From Pseudofrankia nepalensis (lineage in GTDB: Bacteria; Actinomycetota; Actinomycetes; Frankiales; Frankiaceae): DNA of 54,516 nt. A program made the position numbers and the translations under genes. Position 1 is the stretch's first letter. The number at the start of each line of letters is the position of its first letter. Below are positions 7,938 through 17,565 of the stretch, piece after piece. The stretch lies in NCBI RefSeq assembly GCF_016786305.1, contig NZ_JADWYV010000039.1; one strand, given 5' to 3'. The notes beneath the pieces are model-generated. The model worked only from the letters and a program-made list of their open reading frames with translations. It was not told the DNA's origin and ran no database searches.

Positions 7938-8408
7938 ATGCCGGCCTCGTCGTCCCCCCGTAGCCGTCGTGGGCTGCGCCGGGTCGAGGAGACGTCCGCC
8001 GGTGGGCTCGTGCTGGACGGCCGGTCCTACCGCGCCAACGCGGCGCTGATCGCCCGGCGGGACCGGCGCGGCCGGCTGCTGTGGTCGCTGCCCAAGGGGC
8101 ACGTCGAGGGCGGGGAGACCCACGAGCAGGCGGCGGTCCGCGAGGTCGCGGAGGAGACCGGCGTGACGGGCGAGATCGTCGCGCCGCTCGGGACGATCGA
8201 CTTCTGGTTCGTCACCGGCCGCTCGCGGATCCACAAGACCGTGCACCACTACCTGCTGCTGCGCACGGCCGGCGAGCTGTCGGACGCGGACGTCGAGGTC
8301 ACCGCCGTCGCCTGGGTCCCCCTCGACCAGGTGGCGCGCCGGCTGGCCTACGCCGACGAGCGTCGCCTCCTGGAGGACGTCCCGGCCCTGCTGGCGGCGA
8401 GCGCGTGA
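7938..8408 (+). CDS. NUDIX hydrolase (MutT4-like)
   Basis: A 156-residue NUDIX protein. The NUDIX box runs GHVEGGETHEQAAVREVAEE followed by TGV, with all consensus Gly, Glu and Arg residues present, so it should bind Mg2+ and cleave a nucleoside diphosphate linked to another group. The start is ATG 7938. A much longer open frame continues upstream to 5997, but it is antisense to cca. In the mycobacterial origin region this position is held by mutT4. The substrate (oxidised nucleotide, ADP-ribose or other) cannot be decided. The stop codon overlaps the GTG start of the next gene in GTGA, suggesting translational coupling. Confidence 0.93.
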   Translation: MPASSSPRSRRGLRRVEETSAGGLVLDGRSYRANAALIARRDRRGRLLWSLPKGHVEGGETHEQAAVREVAEETGVTGEIVAPLGTIDFWFVTGRSRIHKTVHHYLLLRTAGELSDADVEVTAVAWVPLDQVARRLAYADERRLLEDVPALLAASA

Positions 8409-11020
8409 GGTCCACCAGCCCTCGTCGGGCCCGGCTGGCCGCGGCGGTCGCCCTGGCAGGCGCCGTGGCCGTGCTTCCGGCCGGCCCATCGTTTGCTTCA
8501 TCCACAGCATCCACAGGGTTGTCCACAGCCTCATCCACAGCTTCGACCGCAAGCCCGACGACTGGAGCCGGATCGACCGCGAACGGTGGGACGGCCGGTG
8601 GAACCGGCACAACACCCGCCGCCGCCCCGGCCACGGTCAACCTGACGAGGTTCGACGGGGTCGCCTCGAGGGAGCTGCCGCTGCGGCTTGGCGGCAGCGT
8701 CAACCTCGCCAGCCCGGGCAACGCCGGCCTCATGGTCGAGGTCTGGGTCGCGCAGAACGTCGACAGCCGCGCGAAGCTCGACGCGGCGCGGGCCAACCCG
8801 ACCAAGCTGAGCTACACGTGGGCACAGCTCGGGGAGCGGGTTCCGGTCGTCGGCGGCGCGTTCGCCTTCGACCAGAAGCTCTCGATCACGAAAACCGGGC
8901 TGACGATCTACCCGATGAAGGTCCGGGTCGTCAGCACGACCGGCGGCCGCGTCACCGAGCTCGGTGCCACCTACACCTTCCTGGTCTGGGCGCCGGCTCA
9001 GCCGCTCTCGTCCACGTCGGCCTCGGCGACAACGCTGGCCCCGACCGCCGTCACCACCGTGCTGCCGATCTCGTCCAAGCCGCGGCTGCGCTCGGACGGG
9101 TTGCTGACCGACAACGACCTGGCCGGCGAGATCGCCACCGGCGGGCGCCTGGACCGGCTGCTCACCGCCGTCGACCAGGCAAGCGACCAGCCGTTCTCGA
9201 TCGCGCTCGCCCTCGACCCGACGCTGCTGAAGGCGCTGACGGTCATGGAGAACGCGAGTGGCTACCAGTACGCCAGCCCGTCCGGCGTGCGGCGGTCAGA
9301 CAAAAGTGACGAAGCGGCCAAGGTCCTGGCCGCCCTACGCCGGTTCGCCGGCACCCCAGGCAACGTCGTCTTCGCGCTGCCCTGGGGCGATGCCGACATC
9401 ACCGCGCTGCTGCATGCCGACCAGGCGCATGACGCCCGCCTGGCGGTGACGAACGGTCGCATGGTCGTCGCTCAGATCCTGGGCGACACCGTCGAGAACG
9501 ACATCAAGGCCGCGTATCCGGTCGATGGGCTGGCAGACAAGCAGACGCTGGCGTTCCTCTCCGACCAGGCCATCGGTATGTCAACCGTGATCCTCGACGA
9601 CCAGTTGCTGCCGGCGGTCCGCGCCACCCCGACCCCCACCGCGCTCACCGTCCAGCAGAGCACCAATCCGGTCCGGGCACTCGCGGCGGACTCGAGGCTC
9701 GCCGCCCTGGTCACCGCGCCGCGTAACGACCAGGCCGGGCCGAGCGTCGACCAGTCACTCGCGGACGTGCGCGCCGAGCTCGCGATGATCACCGCCGAGC
9801 AGCCGTCGAAGAGCCGGCTCGCCGTGCTGGCGCTGCCCCGGGACTGGGACCCACCGGTCGATTTCGCCAAGAGAGTGCTCGGCCTCGTCGCCGCCCCGGC
9901 CGCCGCGGACGCCGGCTACCAGCCCTTCGTCGAGCCAGTCCGGCTGCCGACCGGCCCGGTCGACCCCGCCGCGGGCTCCGATGGCGCGAGCGGGGCCGGG
10001 ACGGGAGGCACGACGACGGGGGACACGGCGGCGGCCACCGCCACCACCACGCCCGCCGGGTCGGCGCGCGGCGGGCTTATCTACCCGGAGTGGGCCGCCG
10101 CCGTCGAGATCCCGACCGGCTACGTCGACGCGGTCGAGCACCTGCGTGACGAGGCGGCGACGCTCACCCCGGTGCTGTGCGACCAGGTCGTCAGGGTCGC
10201 CAACGTGAACACGGTCAGGAAGCTCGACACGTGCGATCTGTACGCCGCCGTGGTCGAGCCGATGAAGAACACGCTGATGACCGCCCTGTCGGTGTGGTGG
10301 CGGTCGGACCGCGACGGCGCCGACCGCCGGGCCGGCGCGGTCCAGCTGAGCCAGGAGGTCGACGGCCGGACCAACTCGATCCGGAACAGCATCCAGATCA
10401 CCGCGTCGGAGAAGGTCACCCTGACCAGCCGCGAGGGCACGGTGCCGCTGACCGTGCAGAACATGCTCGAGGACGGTGAGCCCAACGCGTACCCGATGAC
10501 GGTGATCCTGTCGTTGTCCTCCAACGACCAGACCAGGCTGAGCTCGCCGGCCCAGGTGCCCCTCACCATCGAGCCGGGCGCGAAGGCGCAGGTCGAGGTC
10601 AAGCTCAGCTCCGACTCGGCCGGCACGTTCCCGGTGTACGTCCAGGTGCTGACGCCGGACGGCGAGAAGCTGACCAGCCAGCCGGCCCGGATCCTGGTGC
10701 GCTCCACCGCCTACGGGTCGATCGCCACCGCCATCACCTACGCCGCCGTCGGGCTGTTCGCGGCCGCGGTGGTCCTGCGTCTCGTCCGCCGGGCCCGGCG
10801 ACGCGGCAGGGGCGATGCCTCAGGCCAGACCACGCCCGGTGGTGGCGAGCCGCCGTCGGCCATGACGGGGGTCACCTCGGCGGGTCCGGAGGCCACGCCG
10901 TCCGCTGACCGGGCGACAACACCTGTGCGCAGGATCCAGCCGAACGCGGCGGGAGCACAACGGACCGAAGCCGAACGGGCCTACGCTGGCGGGGTGCCAG
11001 CCAACCCGAGCGAGCCGTGA
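8405..11020 (+). CDS. DUF6049-family secreted, membrane-anchored protein
   Basis: An 871-residue protein in the slot of mycobacterial Rv3909. GTG 8405 overlaps the NUDIX stop and begins a signal peptide (RRARLAAAVALAGAVAVLPA). A Ser/Thr/Ala linker of about 45 residues follows, then a large extracellular region. One transmembrane helix near residues 771-797 (AITYAAVGLFAAAVVLRLV) precedes an Arg-rich stop-transfer and a Pro/Thr-rich cytoplasmic tail. The ectodomain includes an immunoglobulin-like segment near the end (VTLTSREGTVPLTVQNMLED). The family always sits beside murJ and is suspected to work in envelope assembly; the biochemical role is unknown. Its stop overlaps the murJ start (GTGA at 11017). 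The linker DNA carries a cluster of DnaA-box-like sequences. Confidence 0.88.
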   Translation: MRSTSPRRARLAAAVALAGAVAVLPAGPSFASSTASTGLSTASSTASTASPTTGAGSTANGGTAGGTGTTPAAAPATVNLTRFDGVASRELPLRLGGSVNLASPGNAGLMVEVWVAQNVDSRAKLDAARANPTKLSYTWAQLGERVPVVGGAFAFDQKLSITKTGLTIYPMKVRVVSTTGGRVTELGATYTFLVWAPAQPLSSTSASATTLAPTAVTTVLPISSKPRLRSDGLLTDNDLAGEIATGGRLDRLLTAVDQASDQPFSIALALDPTLLKALTVMENASGYQYASPSGVRRSDKSDEAAKVLAALRRFAGTPGNVVFALPWGDADITALLHADQAHDARLAVTNGRMVVAQILGDTVENDIKAAYPVDGLADKQTLAFLSDQAIGMSTVILDDQLLPAVRATPTPTALTVQQSTNPVRALAADSRLAALVTAPRNDQAGPSVDQSLADVRAELAMITAEQPSKSRLAVLALPRDWDPPVDFAKRVLGLVAAPAAADAGYQPFVEPVRLPTGPVDPAAGSDGASGAGTGGTTTGDTAAATATTTPAGSARGGLIYPEWAAAVEIPTGYVDAVEHLRDEAATLTPVLCDQVVRVANVNTVRKLDTCDLYAAVVEPMKNTLMTALSVWWRSDRDGADRRAGAVQLSQEVDGRTNSIRNSIQITASEKVTLTSREGTVPLTVQNMLEDGEPNAYPMTVILSLSSNDQTRLSSPAQVPLTIEPGAKAQVEVKLSSDSAGTFPVYVQVLTPDGEKLTSQPARILVRSTAYGSIATAITYAAVGLFAAAVVLRLVRRARRRGRGDASGQTTPGGGEPPSAMTGVTSAGPEATPSADRATTPVRRIQPNAAGAQRTEAERAYAGGVPANPSEP
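8498..8539 (+). promoter_or_regulatory. Cluster of DnaA-box-like 9-mers inside the DUF6049 gene
   Basis: Four 9-mers share the orientation and the core TCCACA: TCATCCACA (8498), GCATCCACA (8507), TTGTCCACA (8519, a perfect actinobacterial DnaA box) and TCATCCACA (8531). The same bases encode the Ser-Thr-Ala linker, so low-complexity coding could explain most of it. Confidence 0.4.
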
Positions 11021-13539
11021 GCCCGGCCGACGGTCCCGACGACCCGATGGGTCCGCGGCACCGCCGGGGGACAGGCCCGACCCGCCGGGACGACCCGTAC
11101 CGCGAGGACCAGTACCGGGACGACCCGTACCGCGACCCGCGCGACGGCTCGCGCCACGACGACCGGTACCGGGACGACCGGTACCGGGGTGACCACGACC
11201 GGGGTAGCCACGGCCGGGGCGAGCGCCGCCGGGACATCCGTCACCCCGACGAGCAGCACCCCGACGAGCGCCATCCCGACGAGGCCCGCCAGGGGCGGCG
11301 GCGCCCCGACCCCCGACGGGCGGACATCCAGCGGGCGGACGACCGGCGGGGGGACGATCCGCGCGAGCGTTACCGCGGCGACCCACGCCGGGAGGACCGG
11401 TACCCGCCCGAGGGATCCGCGGGTCCGACCCGCCGGCTGCCGGCTGCCCCGCGGACGCCGCCACCCTCAGTGCCGCCACCCCCGGTGCCGCCACCCCCGG
11501 TGCCGCCGCCGCCCGAGGCGGAACGGCCGCGGCGGGGGGCCACCCCGCCGCCCCCGGCGAGGCAGCCGCGGCCTCCTGTGCCCCCGTCGGCGCCGACCAC
11601 CCGGTTGCCCGGGCCGCCCGGCGCCCCGCCGCCGGTCGAGCGCGTGGCCGAGGCACGCCCGACGACACCGGTGTCGCGCCGCGACGGGCGCGCGCTCGGC
11701 CCACGGCACGCCGGCGGACGGCGCGGCACGCCGCCGCCCCCACCGGAGCCACCGCGCCAGCAACCGGCCAGGCAGCGGCCGCGACCGGTGCCACCCGACC
11801 GGATGGTCGCCCGGACGGACCGCGCGGCCCGCGCGGGCGGCCGCGACGTGCCCAGCCCGGCGGAGCAGACGATGCTCCAGCCGCGCACGCGCAGACCCCG
11901 GCAGCCACCGGGACGCGAACTCGGCCAGCAGCCGGCGGCCAGGGGTGGGCTCGGCCGGGCCAGCGGGGTGATGGCGCTCGGCACCATCGCCTCGCGCGCG
12001 ACGGGGTTCCTGCGCACGATCGCGATCGCGGTCGCCATCGGCGTCGGGGCGGTCGGCGACGCCTACAACGTCGCGAACACGATCCCGAACATCGTCTACG
12101 ACCTGCTGATCGGCGGAATCCTGACCAGCGTCGTCGTACCGGTGCTCGTCCGGGCGTCCAAACAGGATCCGGACGGCGGCGAGAAGTTCGCGTCGTCCCT
12201 GCTGACGCTCATGATCCTGCTACTCGGCGCCGCCTGCGCCATTGGCTTCCTCGCGGCGCCGACGATCGTCGATCTCTACCTGAACTCGACGCCCGAGAAG
12301 CAGGAGCTCAGCGCCACGTTCCTGCGGTGGTTCATGCCGCAGATCGTCTGCTACGGCGTCGGCGCGACGATCGGCGCGATCCTCAACGTACGTGGCTCGT
12401 TCGCCGCGCCGATGTTCACGCCGGTCCTGAACAACCTGTTCGTCATCGCGACCTGCGTGACGTTCACCTACGTCATCGCCGGGCCGCGCCCACCGCAGAT
12501 CACCGGCGAGAAGACCATCACGGACACCCAGGTGATGGTGCTCGCGGGCGGTACCACCTTCGGCGTGGTGGCGATGACGGTCGCGCTGTTGCCGTCGCTA
12601 CGCAAGGTCGGCTTCCGCTACCGCCCGAGCCTGGATCTCACCCATCCGGAGCTGCGCAAGGCGGTGCGGCTTGCCGGCTGGACGATCCTGTGGGTGGTCA
12701 TCAGCCAGGCCGGCTACGTGGCCATCACCCGCCTGGGGAGCTCGACCGAGGCCTACACCGTCTACACCTACGGCTACCAGCTCTTCCAGCTCCCGTATGC
12801 GATCATCGGCGTATCGGTGATCACCGCATTGCTGCCACGGATGAGCGCGCACGCGGCCGAGAACCGCCGAGACCTGGTGCTCGACGACCTGTCGACGTCG
12901 ACCCGGCTCAGCCTGACCGCGATCGTGCCGGCGGCGTTGTTCCTGTTCGCGCTCGGCCGCCCGATCGCGGTGGCGGTGTTCAACCACGGCGCGGTCGAGT
13001 ACGACTCGGCGGTCACCATCGGCGACACGCTGTCGGCCTTCGCGGTCGCGTTGGTGCCGTTCTCGGTCTTCCAGTTGCACCTGCGGGTGTTCTACGCCCA
13101 CCAGGACAGCCGTACCCCGGCGCTCGTGAACATCGGGGTGGTCGCGACGAACGTGACCGCCGCGTTCGTGCTCAGCCATCTGGTTCCCGAGGAGCATCGG
13201 GCGGTGGCCCTGGCCATGGCGTTCAACGTCGGTTACGTCGCCGGGCTGTGCGTGACCTGCGCGTTGCTGCGCCGCCGCCTCGGTGGGATGGATGGCGACC
13301 GGATCATCGCGACGCTCGCTCGGATCACCGTCGCCGCCGGGATCGGGTCGGCCGCGGCCAGCGCGCTCGCGCACGCGCTGCGTGACGTGATCGGGCAGGG
13401 CTTCGTCGGATCCGCGACCGCGGTGCTACTCGGAGCGATCGTCGGCCTGCCGTTGTTCGTCGCGACCGTCACCCGGATGGGTATCCCCGAGGTCAGGGCC
13501 CTGACCAGGATGGTTTCCCGTCGATTCCGTCGGGGCTGA
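11017..13539 (+). CDS. murJ: Lipid II flippase MurJ (MviN) with long disordered N-terminus
   Basis: An 840-residue member of the MOP superfamily that moves lipid II across the membrane for peptidoglycan synthesis. Residues 1-312 are disordered: first Asp/Arg/Tyr repeats (DDPYREDQYRDDPYRD), then Pro-rich blocks (PPPPVPPPPVPPPP). The membrane core begins at about 313 with GVMALGTIASRATGFLRT and contains about 14 helices. Conserved parts include AYNVANTIPNIVYDLLIGG and RVFYAHQDSRTPALVN, carrying charged residues of the transport cavity. GTG 11017 overlaps the previous stop. Unlike the mycobacterial MviN, the protein ends after the transporter; the pseudokinase and ectodomain are encoded separately at 13824. 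The long acidic/basic leader may serve phosphorylation or protein docking. Confidence 0.95.
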   Translation: MSPADGPDDPMGPRHRRGTGPTRRDDPYREDQYRDDPYRDPRDGSRHDDRYRDDRYRGDHDRGSHGRGERRRDIRHPDEQHPDERHPDEARQGRRRPDPRRADIQRADDRRGDDPRERYRGDPRREDRYPPEGSAGPTRRLPAAPRTPPPSVPPPPVPPPPVPPPPEAERPRRGATPPPPARQPRPPVPPSAPTTRLPGPPGAPPPVERVAEARPTTPVSRRDGRALGPRHAGGRRGTPPPPPEPPRQQPARQRPRPVPPDRMVARTDRAARAGGRDVPSPAEQTMLQPRTRRPRQPPGRELGQQPAARGGLGRASGVMALGTIASRATGFLRTIAIAVAIGVGAVGDAYNVANTIPNIVYDLLIGGILTSVVVPVLVRASKQDPDGGEKFASSLLTLMILLLGAACAIGFLAAPTIVDLYLNSTPEKQELSATFLRWFMPQIVCYGVGATIGAILNVRGSFAAPMFTPVLNNLFVIATCVTFTYVIAGPRPPQITGEKTITDTQVMVLAGGTTFGVVAMTVALLPSLRKVGFRYRPSLDLTHPELRKAVRLAGWTILWVVISQAGYVAITRLGSSTEAYTVYTYGYQLFQLPYAIIGVSVITALLPRMSAHAAENRRDLVLDDLSTSTRLSLTAIVPAALFLFALGRPIAVAVFNHGAVEYDSAVTIGDTLSAFAVALVPFSVFQLHLRVFYAHQDSRTPALVNIGVVATNVTAAFVLSHLVPEEHRAVALAMAFNVGYVAGLCVTCALLRRRLGGMDGDRIIATLARITVAAGIGSAAASALAHALRDVIGQGFVGSATAVLLGAIVGLPLFVATVTRMGIPEVRALTRMVSRRFRRG

Positions 13540-13823
13540 GCGACCTGGGACGACGATCCCCGTAAACTAATCTGGGGAACATCGCCAATCGGCCGGCCAA
13601 GTCCGGGCGGACGCGACCACGATGGGTGCGGCCACAGCGGCCGCGACCGCCGAGGCGCGGCCAACGAACGTGGTCCAGCGCGACACGAGCCCAGCGGGTG
13701 TGGTCGGACAGACCGTGCCCTTGGGTACGTGCCACCCGGCGTCGTGAGAGTCGACGCCGGGACAGCAGGCCGGGGCGAGCCGAGTGGCGACGAGGCCACC
13801 GAGCCGGGGACGACGGAGGCGTT

Positions 13824-15695
13824 GTGGTCGAGGCAGGCAACCGGCCCCAGTCTGCGGACGTCGATAACAGCGTGACCAATGGCGCTTCGCCGGCCGGTGG
13901 CGAAATTCTGCTCGCCGAGTCGGTTCTCGACCGGCGGTACCGCCTCATCGGCGTTCTCAGCTCACGGGGCCCCGTCACGCTCTGGCGTGGCGATGACACT
14001 GTACTCACTCGCCCGGTCGCGGTGCGTGCGGTCGAGCACACCGACGATGACGCTGGCCGGCGACAGGTCGCCCAGTCCCTGCTGTCCGCGGCGGTGAACT
14101 CCGGCCGGCTGGTGCACCCCGGGGCCGCGTCCACCTACGACGCCACCGTCACGAGCACCGAGAACGGCCAGGTCTCCTACGTCATCACCGAGTGGGTGGA
14201 CGGCCGCACGCTGCGTCAGCTCGCCACCGAGGGCCCGTTGCGGGCCGAGCAGGCCGCGGCCGTCGTGCTCGGCGCGGCACGGGTCATCGCCGCCGCGCAC
14301 GAGCGCGGGCTGCGCCACGGCGGCCTGCGCCCCGGCGACGTGATCGTCTCCAGCCACGGCACCGTGAAGGTGATCGACCTCGAGGTCGGCGCCGTGCTCG
14401 CGCGGATCGACGGTGTCGGGCCGGACGGGGAGCAGGACGCCGCCGAGGCGGCCGCCGACGACGTGCGCGCCCTCGGCGGGCTGCTCTACGCGGCGCTCAC
14501 CGGCCACTGGCCGCTGCCCGGTGACACCGGCCTGCCCTCGGCCCCGTACGGCACGTACGGACGCCTACAGAGCCCGCGGCAGCTCAACCACGCGGTCCCG
14601 CGCGACCTGGACGCGATCACGATGGCCGCGCTCAGCGGCGAGGACACCGTCGGTGAGCCGATCGTCACCGCTGTGGACCTGATCGCCGAGCTGGAGGCGG
14701 TCACCCCGGTCGAGGCGCTGCACGACACCGGCCTGATGACGTTCGGCGACGAGCCGGCCAACACCGAGGAAATGGCGCCTGGCTATGGCGCCGGCGGCTA
14801 TGGCCCGGACGGCTACGGCCCCGACACCGCGAACCTGCCGTCCACGGCCGGCTTCGCGGCCCCCGGCCCGGACGACTACGACCGCGGCCGCGGCCGCTAC
14901 GACGACTACGACCGCGGCTACCCCGACGACCGCTACCGGGGCCGCTACCAGGACGACTACGACGAGGGTTACGACCGCGACGGCTACGACCGCCGTTACC
15001 GGGACGACTACCCGCCAGCGCAGCGTGGCTACCCGCCGGCCGGGCCGTCCGGCACGGGGCCGCGCGGGGGCCGGCCCGCGGCCGGTGGCCAACAGCCCGG
15101 CCGCCGCCGCGTACCGATCATCATCGGCGCGATCGTGGTCGTTCTGGTCCTCGTCGTCGGCATCGTGCTCGCCCTCCAGCTCGGCGGCGGCGAAGGAGAC
15201 GACCCGGGCAACACTCCCGCGACGTCCGCGGGACCCACGCAGGGACTTCCTGTCACGCCGGCGGGCGCCGAGTCCTTCGACCCGCCACCGGGCGACGGCA
15301 ACGAGAAACCCGGTTCGGTCTCGAGGGCGTACGACGGCGACGTGGCGACCCAGTGGGAGACGGAGGGGTACAACCCGCCGTTCACCTTCGGCAGGCCGGA
15401 GAAGAAGGGCGTCGGTCTGCTGTTCGACCTCGGCGACGCTCGGGACGTCTCCCAGGTGGTCGTCACTGTCGGCAGCCTCGCGCCCAGCTCGTTCGAGATC
15501 CGCGCCGCGGACACGAAGGGGACCGAGCTCGGCCAGTTCCAGGTGGTCGGCCAGCAGCAGGGTGCCTCCAACGAGGTCAAGGTGACCATCTCGCCACGCG
15601 GAGCGCATCGTTACTGGCTGGTGTGGTTGACCGACCTCCCCCAGGCTGAGGGCAAGTTCAAGGGCTCGATCGCCGAAGTCCAGTTCTTGTCCTGA
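13824..15695 (+). CDS. Membrane pseudokinase with discoidin-like ectodomain
   Basis: A 623-residue protein with a Ser/Thr kinase-like domain (about residues 30-290) that has lost catalytic residues. The HRD loop reads HGGLRPGDVIV, DFG reads IDLE, and the VAIK lysine is Arg in RPVAVRAVEH. A Tyr/Asp/Gly-rich linker (about 300-425) precedes one transmembrane helix (VPIIIGAIVVVLVLVVGIVL, about 430-451) and a C-terminal ectodomain with SRAYDGDVATQWETEGY and RYWLVWLTDL, resembling F5/8-type carbohydrate-binding folds. In Mycobacterium tuberculosis these parts are fused behind MurJ, where PknB phosphorylates the pseudokinase and FhaA binds it. Here they form a separate gene downstream of murJ. GTG 13824 follows GGAGG. 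The 284-base gap before it contains a CCCC...GGGG dyad (13560-13579). Confidence 0.88.
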   Translation: MVEAGNRPQSADVDNSVTNGASPAGGEILLAESVLDRRYRLIGVLSSRGPVTLWRGDDTVLTRPVAVRAVEHTDDDAGRRQVAQSLLSAAVNSGRLVHPGAASTYDATVTSTENGQVSYVITEWVDGRTLRQLATEGPLRAEQAAAVVLGAARVIAAAHERGLRHGGLRPGDVIVSSHGTVKVIDLEVGAVLARIDGVGPDGEQDAAEAAADDVRALGGLLYAALTGHWPLPGDTGLPSAPYGTYGRLQSPRQLNHAVPRDLDAITMAALSGEDTVGEPIVTAVDLIAELEAVTPVEALHDTGLMTFGDEPANTEEMAPGYGAGGYGPDGYGPDTANLPSTAGFAAPGPDDYDRGRGRYDDYDRGYPDDRYRGRYQDDYDEGYDRDGYDRRYRDDYPPAQRGYPPAGPSGTGPRGGRPAAGGQQPGRRRVPIIIGAIVVVLVLVVGIVLALQLGGGEGDDPGNTPATSAGPTQGLPVTPAGAESFDPPPGDGNEKPGSVSRAYDGDVATQWETEGYNPPFTFGRPEKKGVGLLFDLGDARDVSQVVVTVGSLAPSSFEIRAADTKGTELGQFQVVGQQQGASNEVKVTISPRGAHRYWLVWLTDLPQAEGKFKGSIAEVQFLS

Positions 15696-15721
15696 CGTCC
15701 CACGCCGTCCGGCCGAATGCC

Positions 15722-16423
15722 ATGCCCAACCAGCCCGACGAATCCCCGTCAGCCGGCTCGGCTGGCATGTCCGACGTGTCGGACATGCCCGGACCGGAGG
15801 GGTCCGGGCGGGCGGTCGACCCGGACGCGGAGCTGCTGCGCCGGCATGTGGCGGGCGATCCGACGGCCTTCGCCGAGCTGTTCCGGGCCAACGCCGACCG
15901 GCTCTGGTCGGTCGCGTACCGGCTGCTGCACGACACCGAGGACGCCGCCGACGCGGTCCAGGAGGCGATGCTGTCCGCCCACCGGCGGGCGGCCGGGTTC
16001 CGGGGCGAGTCGACGGTGCGCACCTGGCTGCACCGGATCACGGTGAACGCCGCCCTCGACCGGCTGCGCCGGCAGGCCGCCCGCCCGGCCGTGGTGCCGA
16101 TGCCGACCCGCCCGGACGGCACCGAGCACGAGCACGCCGACCCGCGCGACGCCCACGCCGAAGGTGAGCTCCGCCTCGACATCGCGGGCGCGCTCGCCCG
16201 GCTGCCACCGGCGCTGCGGGCCGCCGTCGTGCTCGTCGACGTCGAAGGACTGCCGGTGGCGCGGGTCGCCGAGGTGCTCGGCGTGCCGGTGGGGACGGTC
16301 AAGAGCCGGGCCGCCCGCGGCCGTGCCCGGCTCGCCGGAGAGCTTGGCCACCTTCGCCCAGGGAACCAGCGGGCCGTCCGCCCCGTCTTGGAAGCAGGGG
16401 AGGTGACCGGCGGTGGGTTCTGA
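15722..16423 (+). CDS. sigM: ECF RNA polymerase sigma factor SigM
   Basis: A 233-residue extracytoplasmic-function sigma factor. After about 35 acidic/Pro residues, region 2 runs ELLRRHVAGDPTAFAELFRA through LLHDTEDAADAVQEAMLSA (recognition of -10) and RTWLHRITVNAALDRLRR. Region 4 has LRAAVVLVDVEGLPVARVAE and GVPVGTVKSRAARGRARL, the -35 binding helix. It sits exactly where sigM lies in mycobacteria, between murJ and an anti-sigma gene. ATG 15722 is the first start; ATG 15767 is an alternative that would trim the leader. Its 3' end overlaps the anti-sigma gene by 11 bases, so the two are translated together. Confidence 0.93.
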   Translation: MPNQPDESPSAGSAGMSDVSDMPGPEGSGRAVDPDAELLRRHVAGDPTAFAELFRANADRLWSVAYRLLHDTEDAADAVQEAMLSAHRRAAGFRGESTVRTWLHRITVNAALDRLRRQAARPAVVPMPTRPDGTEHEHADPRDAHAEGELRLDIAGALARLPPALRAAVVLVDVEGLPVARVAEVLGVPVGTVKSRAARGRARLAGELGHLRPGNQRAVRPVLEAGEVTGGGF

Positions 16424-17465
16424 CGCTCGCGGCGAGACGCGGCATCCCGAGGACGAACTGCTCGACGCGTACGCGGACGGCGAGCGCACGCCGGGCTCCG
16501 TCGACCGCCACGTCCGGCTCTGCGCCGACTGCCAGCGGGTCGTGGTCGCGCTGCGCGACGTGCGCGGCGAGCTTGCCCGGCTCGCCCCCATCACCATGCC
16601 TCCCGACGTCGCCCGGCGTATCCAGGAGGCCCTCTCGGCCGCTCCCGTGCCGGCGGCCCCGCCGGCGAGCCGCGCGCGGCGGGGCGGCGGGCGGCGTTCG
16701 CCCGGCGGCGGGCGGCCGCCGACGTTCGGTTCGGCCGCCGCGCCGCGCCCGTCGGCGCAGGCCCGCCAGTTGGTCGCCGGCCGGTCCGCCCGGCCCGAAC
16801 GCCTCGTGATGCTGGCCGCCTGCCTGCTGGTCGTGGTCGCGGGCGTCGGGCTGTTCGCCGGATGGCAGCGCGGCGGGAGCGACTCCGCCGACACCGCGGC
16901 TTCCGCGGCGCTGCCCGCGTCGGCGCCCACCATGAGCGCCTACGGCGACGCGGCCGGCGGGTCGGCCGGCGGGCAGGAGCGTGCCCTGGCCGCCGGCGTG
17001 GTGGCCCTGGCGGACAGCGGCGCCGTCCTGACCTCGGACGACGTGCCGCGGCACGCGCGGGACCTGCTGGCCGGCCGGGTGCCGGTCGTCAGGACCGTCA
17101 GCCTGGACGCGGTTCCGCCCGCCGCCGACGCGCCCGGCGCGGCGTCCAGCGCCGCGCCCACTACCTCGACCTTCGCGCTCGCGTCTGGCGACCTCACCAC
17201 GTCCGACCTGCTGGGCTGCTATCAGAAGCTGGCCGCGACCCTCGGCGGCAGCGTGCTGGCCCTCGACCGGATCAGCTACGGTGGCCGCGGCGCCGTGCTG
17301 GTCGTGGTGGACATTCCTGACTTTTCGGGTACATCGACGGCGGGAGCGCCGGTCACCACGACGGGGGCGACGGACCTGGTCCAGCTGACGGTTGTCGACC
17401 CGGGCTGCGACGCTGGTCACCTGGTCGAGGAAACCCGGTTCTCCGGAACAGCCAGCAGAGCCTGA
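16413..17465 (+). CDS. Zinc-finger anti-sigma factor for SigM
   Basis: A 350-residue membrane anti-sigma factor. The cytoplasmic N-terminus has the ZAS zinc motif HxxxCxxC in DRHVRLCADCQR (about residues 30-41), which binds the ECF sigma factor. An Arg/Gly/Pro-rich linker leads to one transmembrane helix at about 131-151 (LVMLAACLLVVVAGVGLFAG). The extracytoplasmic part of about 200 residues holds LTTSDLLGCYQKLAATLGG and is larger than in many homologues, so it may sense an envelope signal. It starts within sigM (GTG 16413). It corresponds in position to Rv3912. Confidence 0.9.
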   Translation: MGSDARGETRHPEDELLDAYADGERTPGSVDRHVRLCADCQRVVVALRDVRGELARLAPITMPPDVARRIQEALSAAPVPAAPPASRARRGGGRRSPGGGRPPTFGSAAAPRPSAQARQLVAGRSARPERLVMLAACLLVVVAGVGLFAGWQRGGSDSADTAASAALPASAPTMSAYGDAAGGSAGGQERALAAGVVALADSGAVLTSDDVPRHARDLLAGRVPVVRTVSLDAVPPAADAPGAASSAAPTTSTFALASGDLTTSDLLGCYQKLAATLGGSVLALDRISYGGRGAVLVVVDIPDFSGTSTAGAPVTTTGATDLVQLTVVDPGCDAGHLVEETRFSGTASRA

Positions 17466-17565
17466 GGTGCTGGGCAGCGGAGGCGGCGCGCGGCCCCGCC
17501 AGGAGATCCTTGTCGAGGTGGCCGGGGCACGGGAAGAGCTTCTTCGTGGACGCTCCGGCCAGGGT

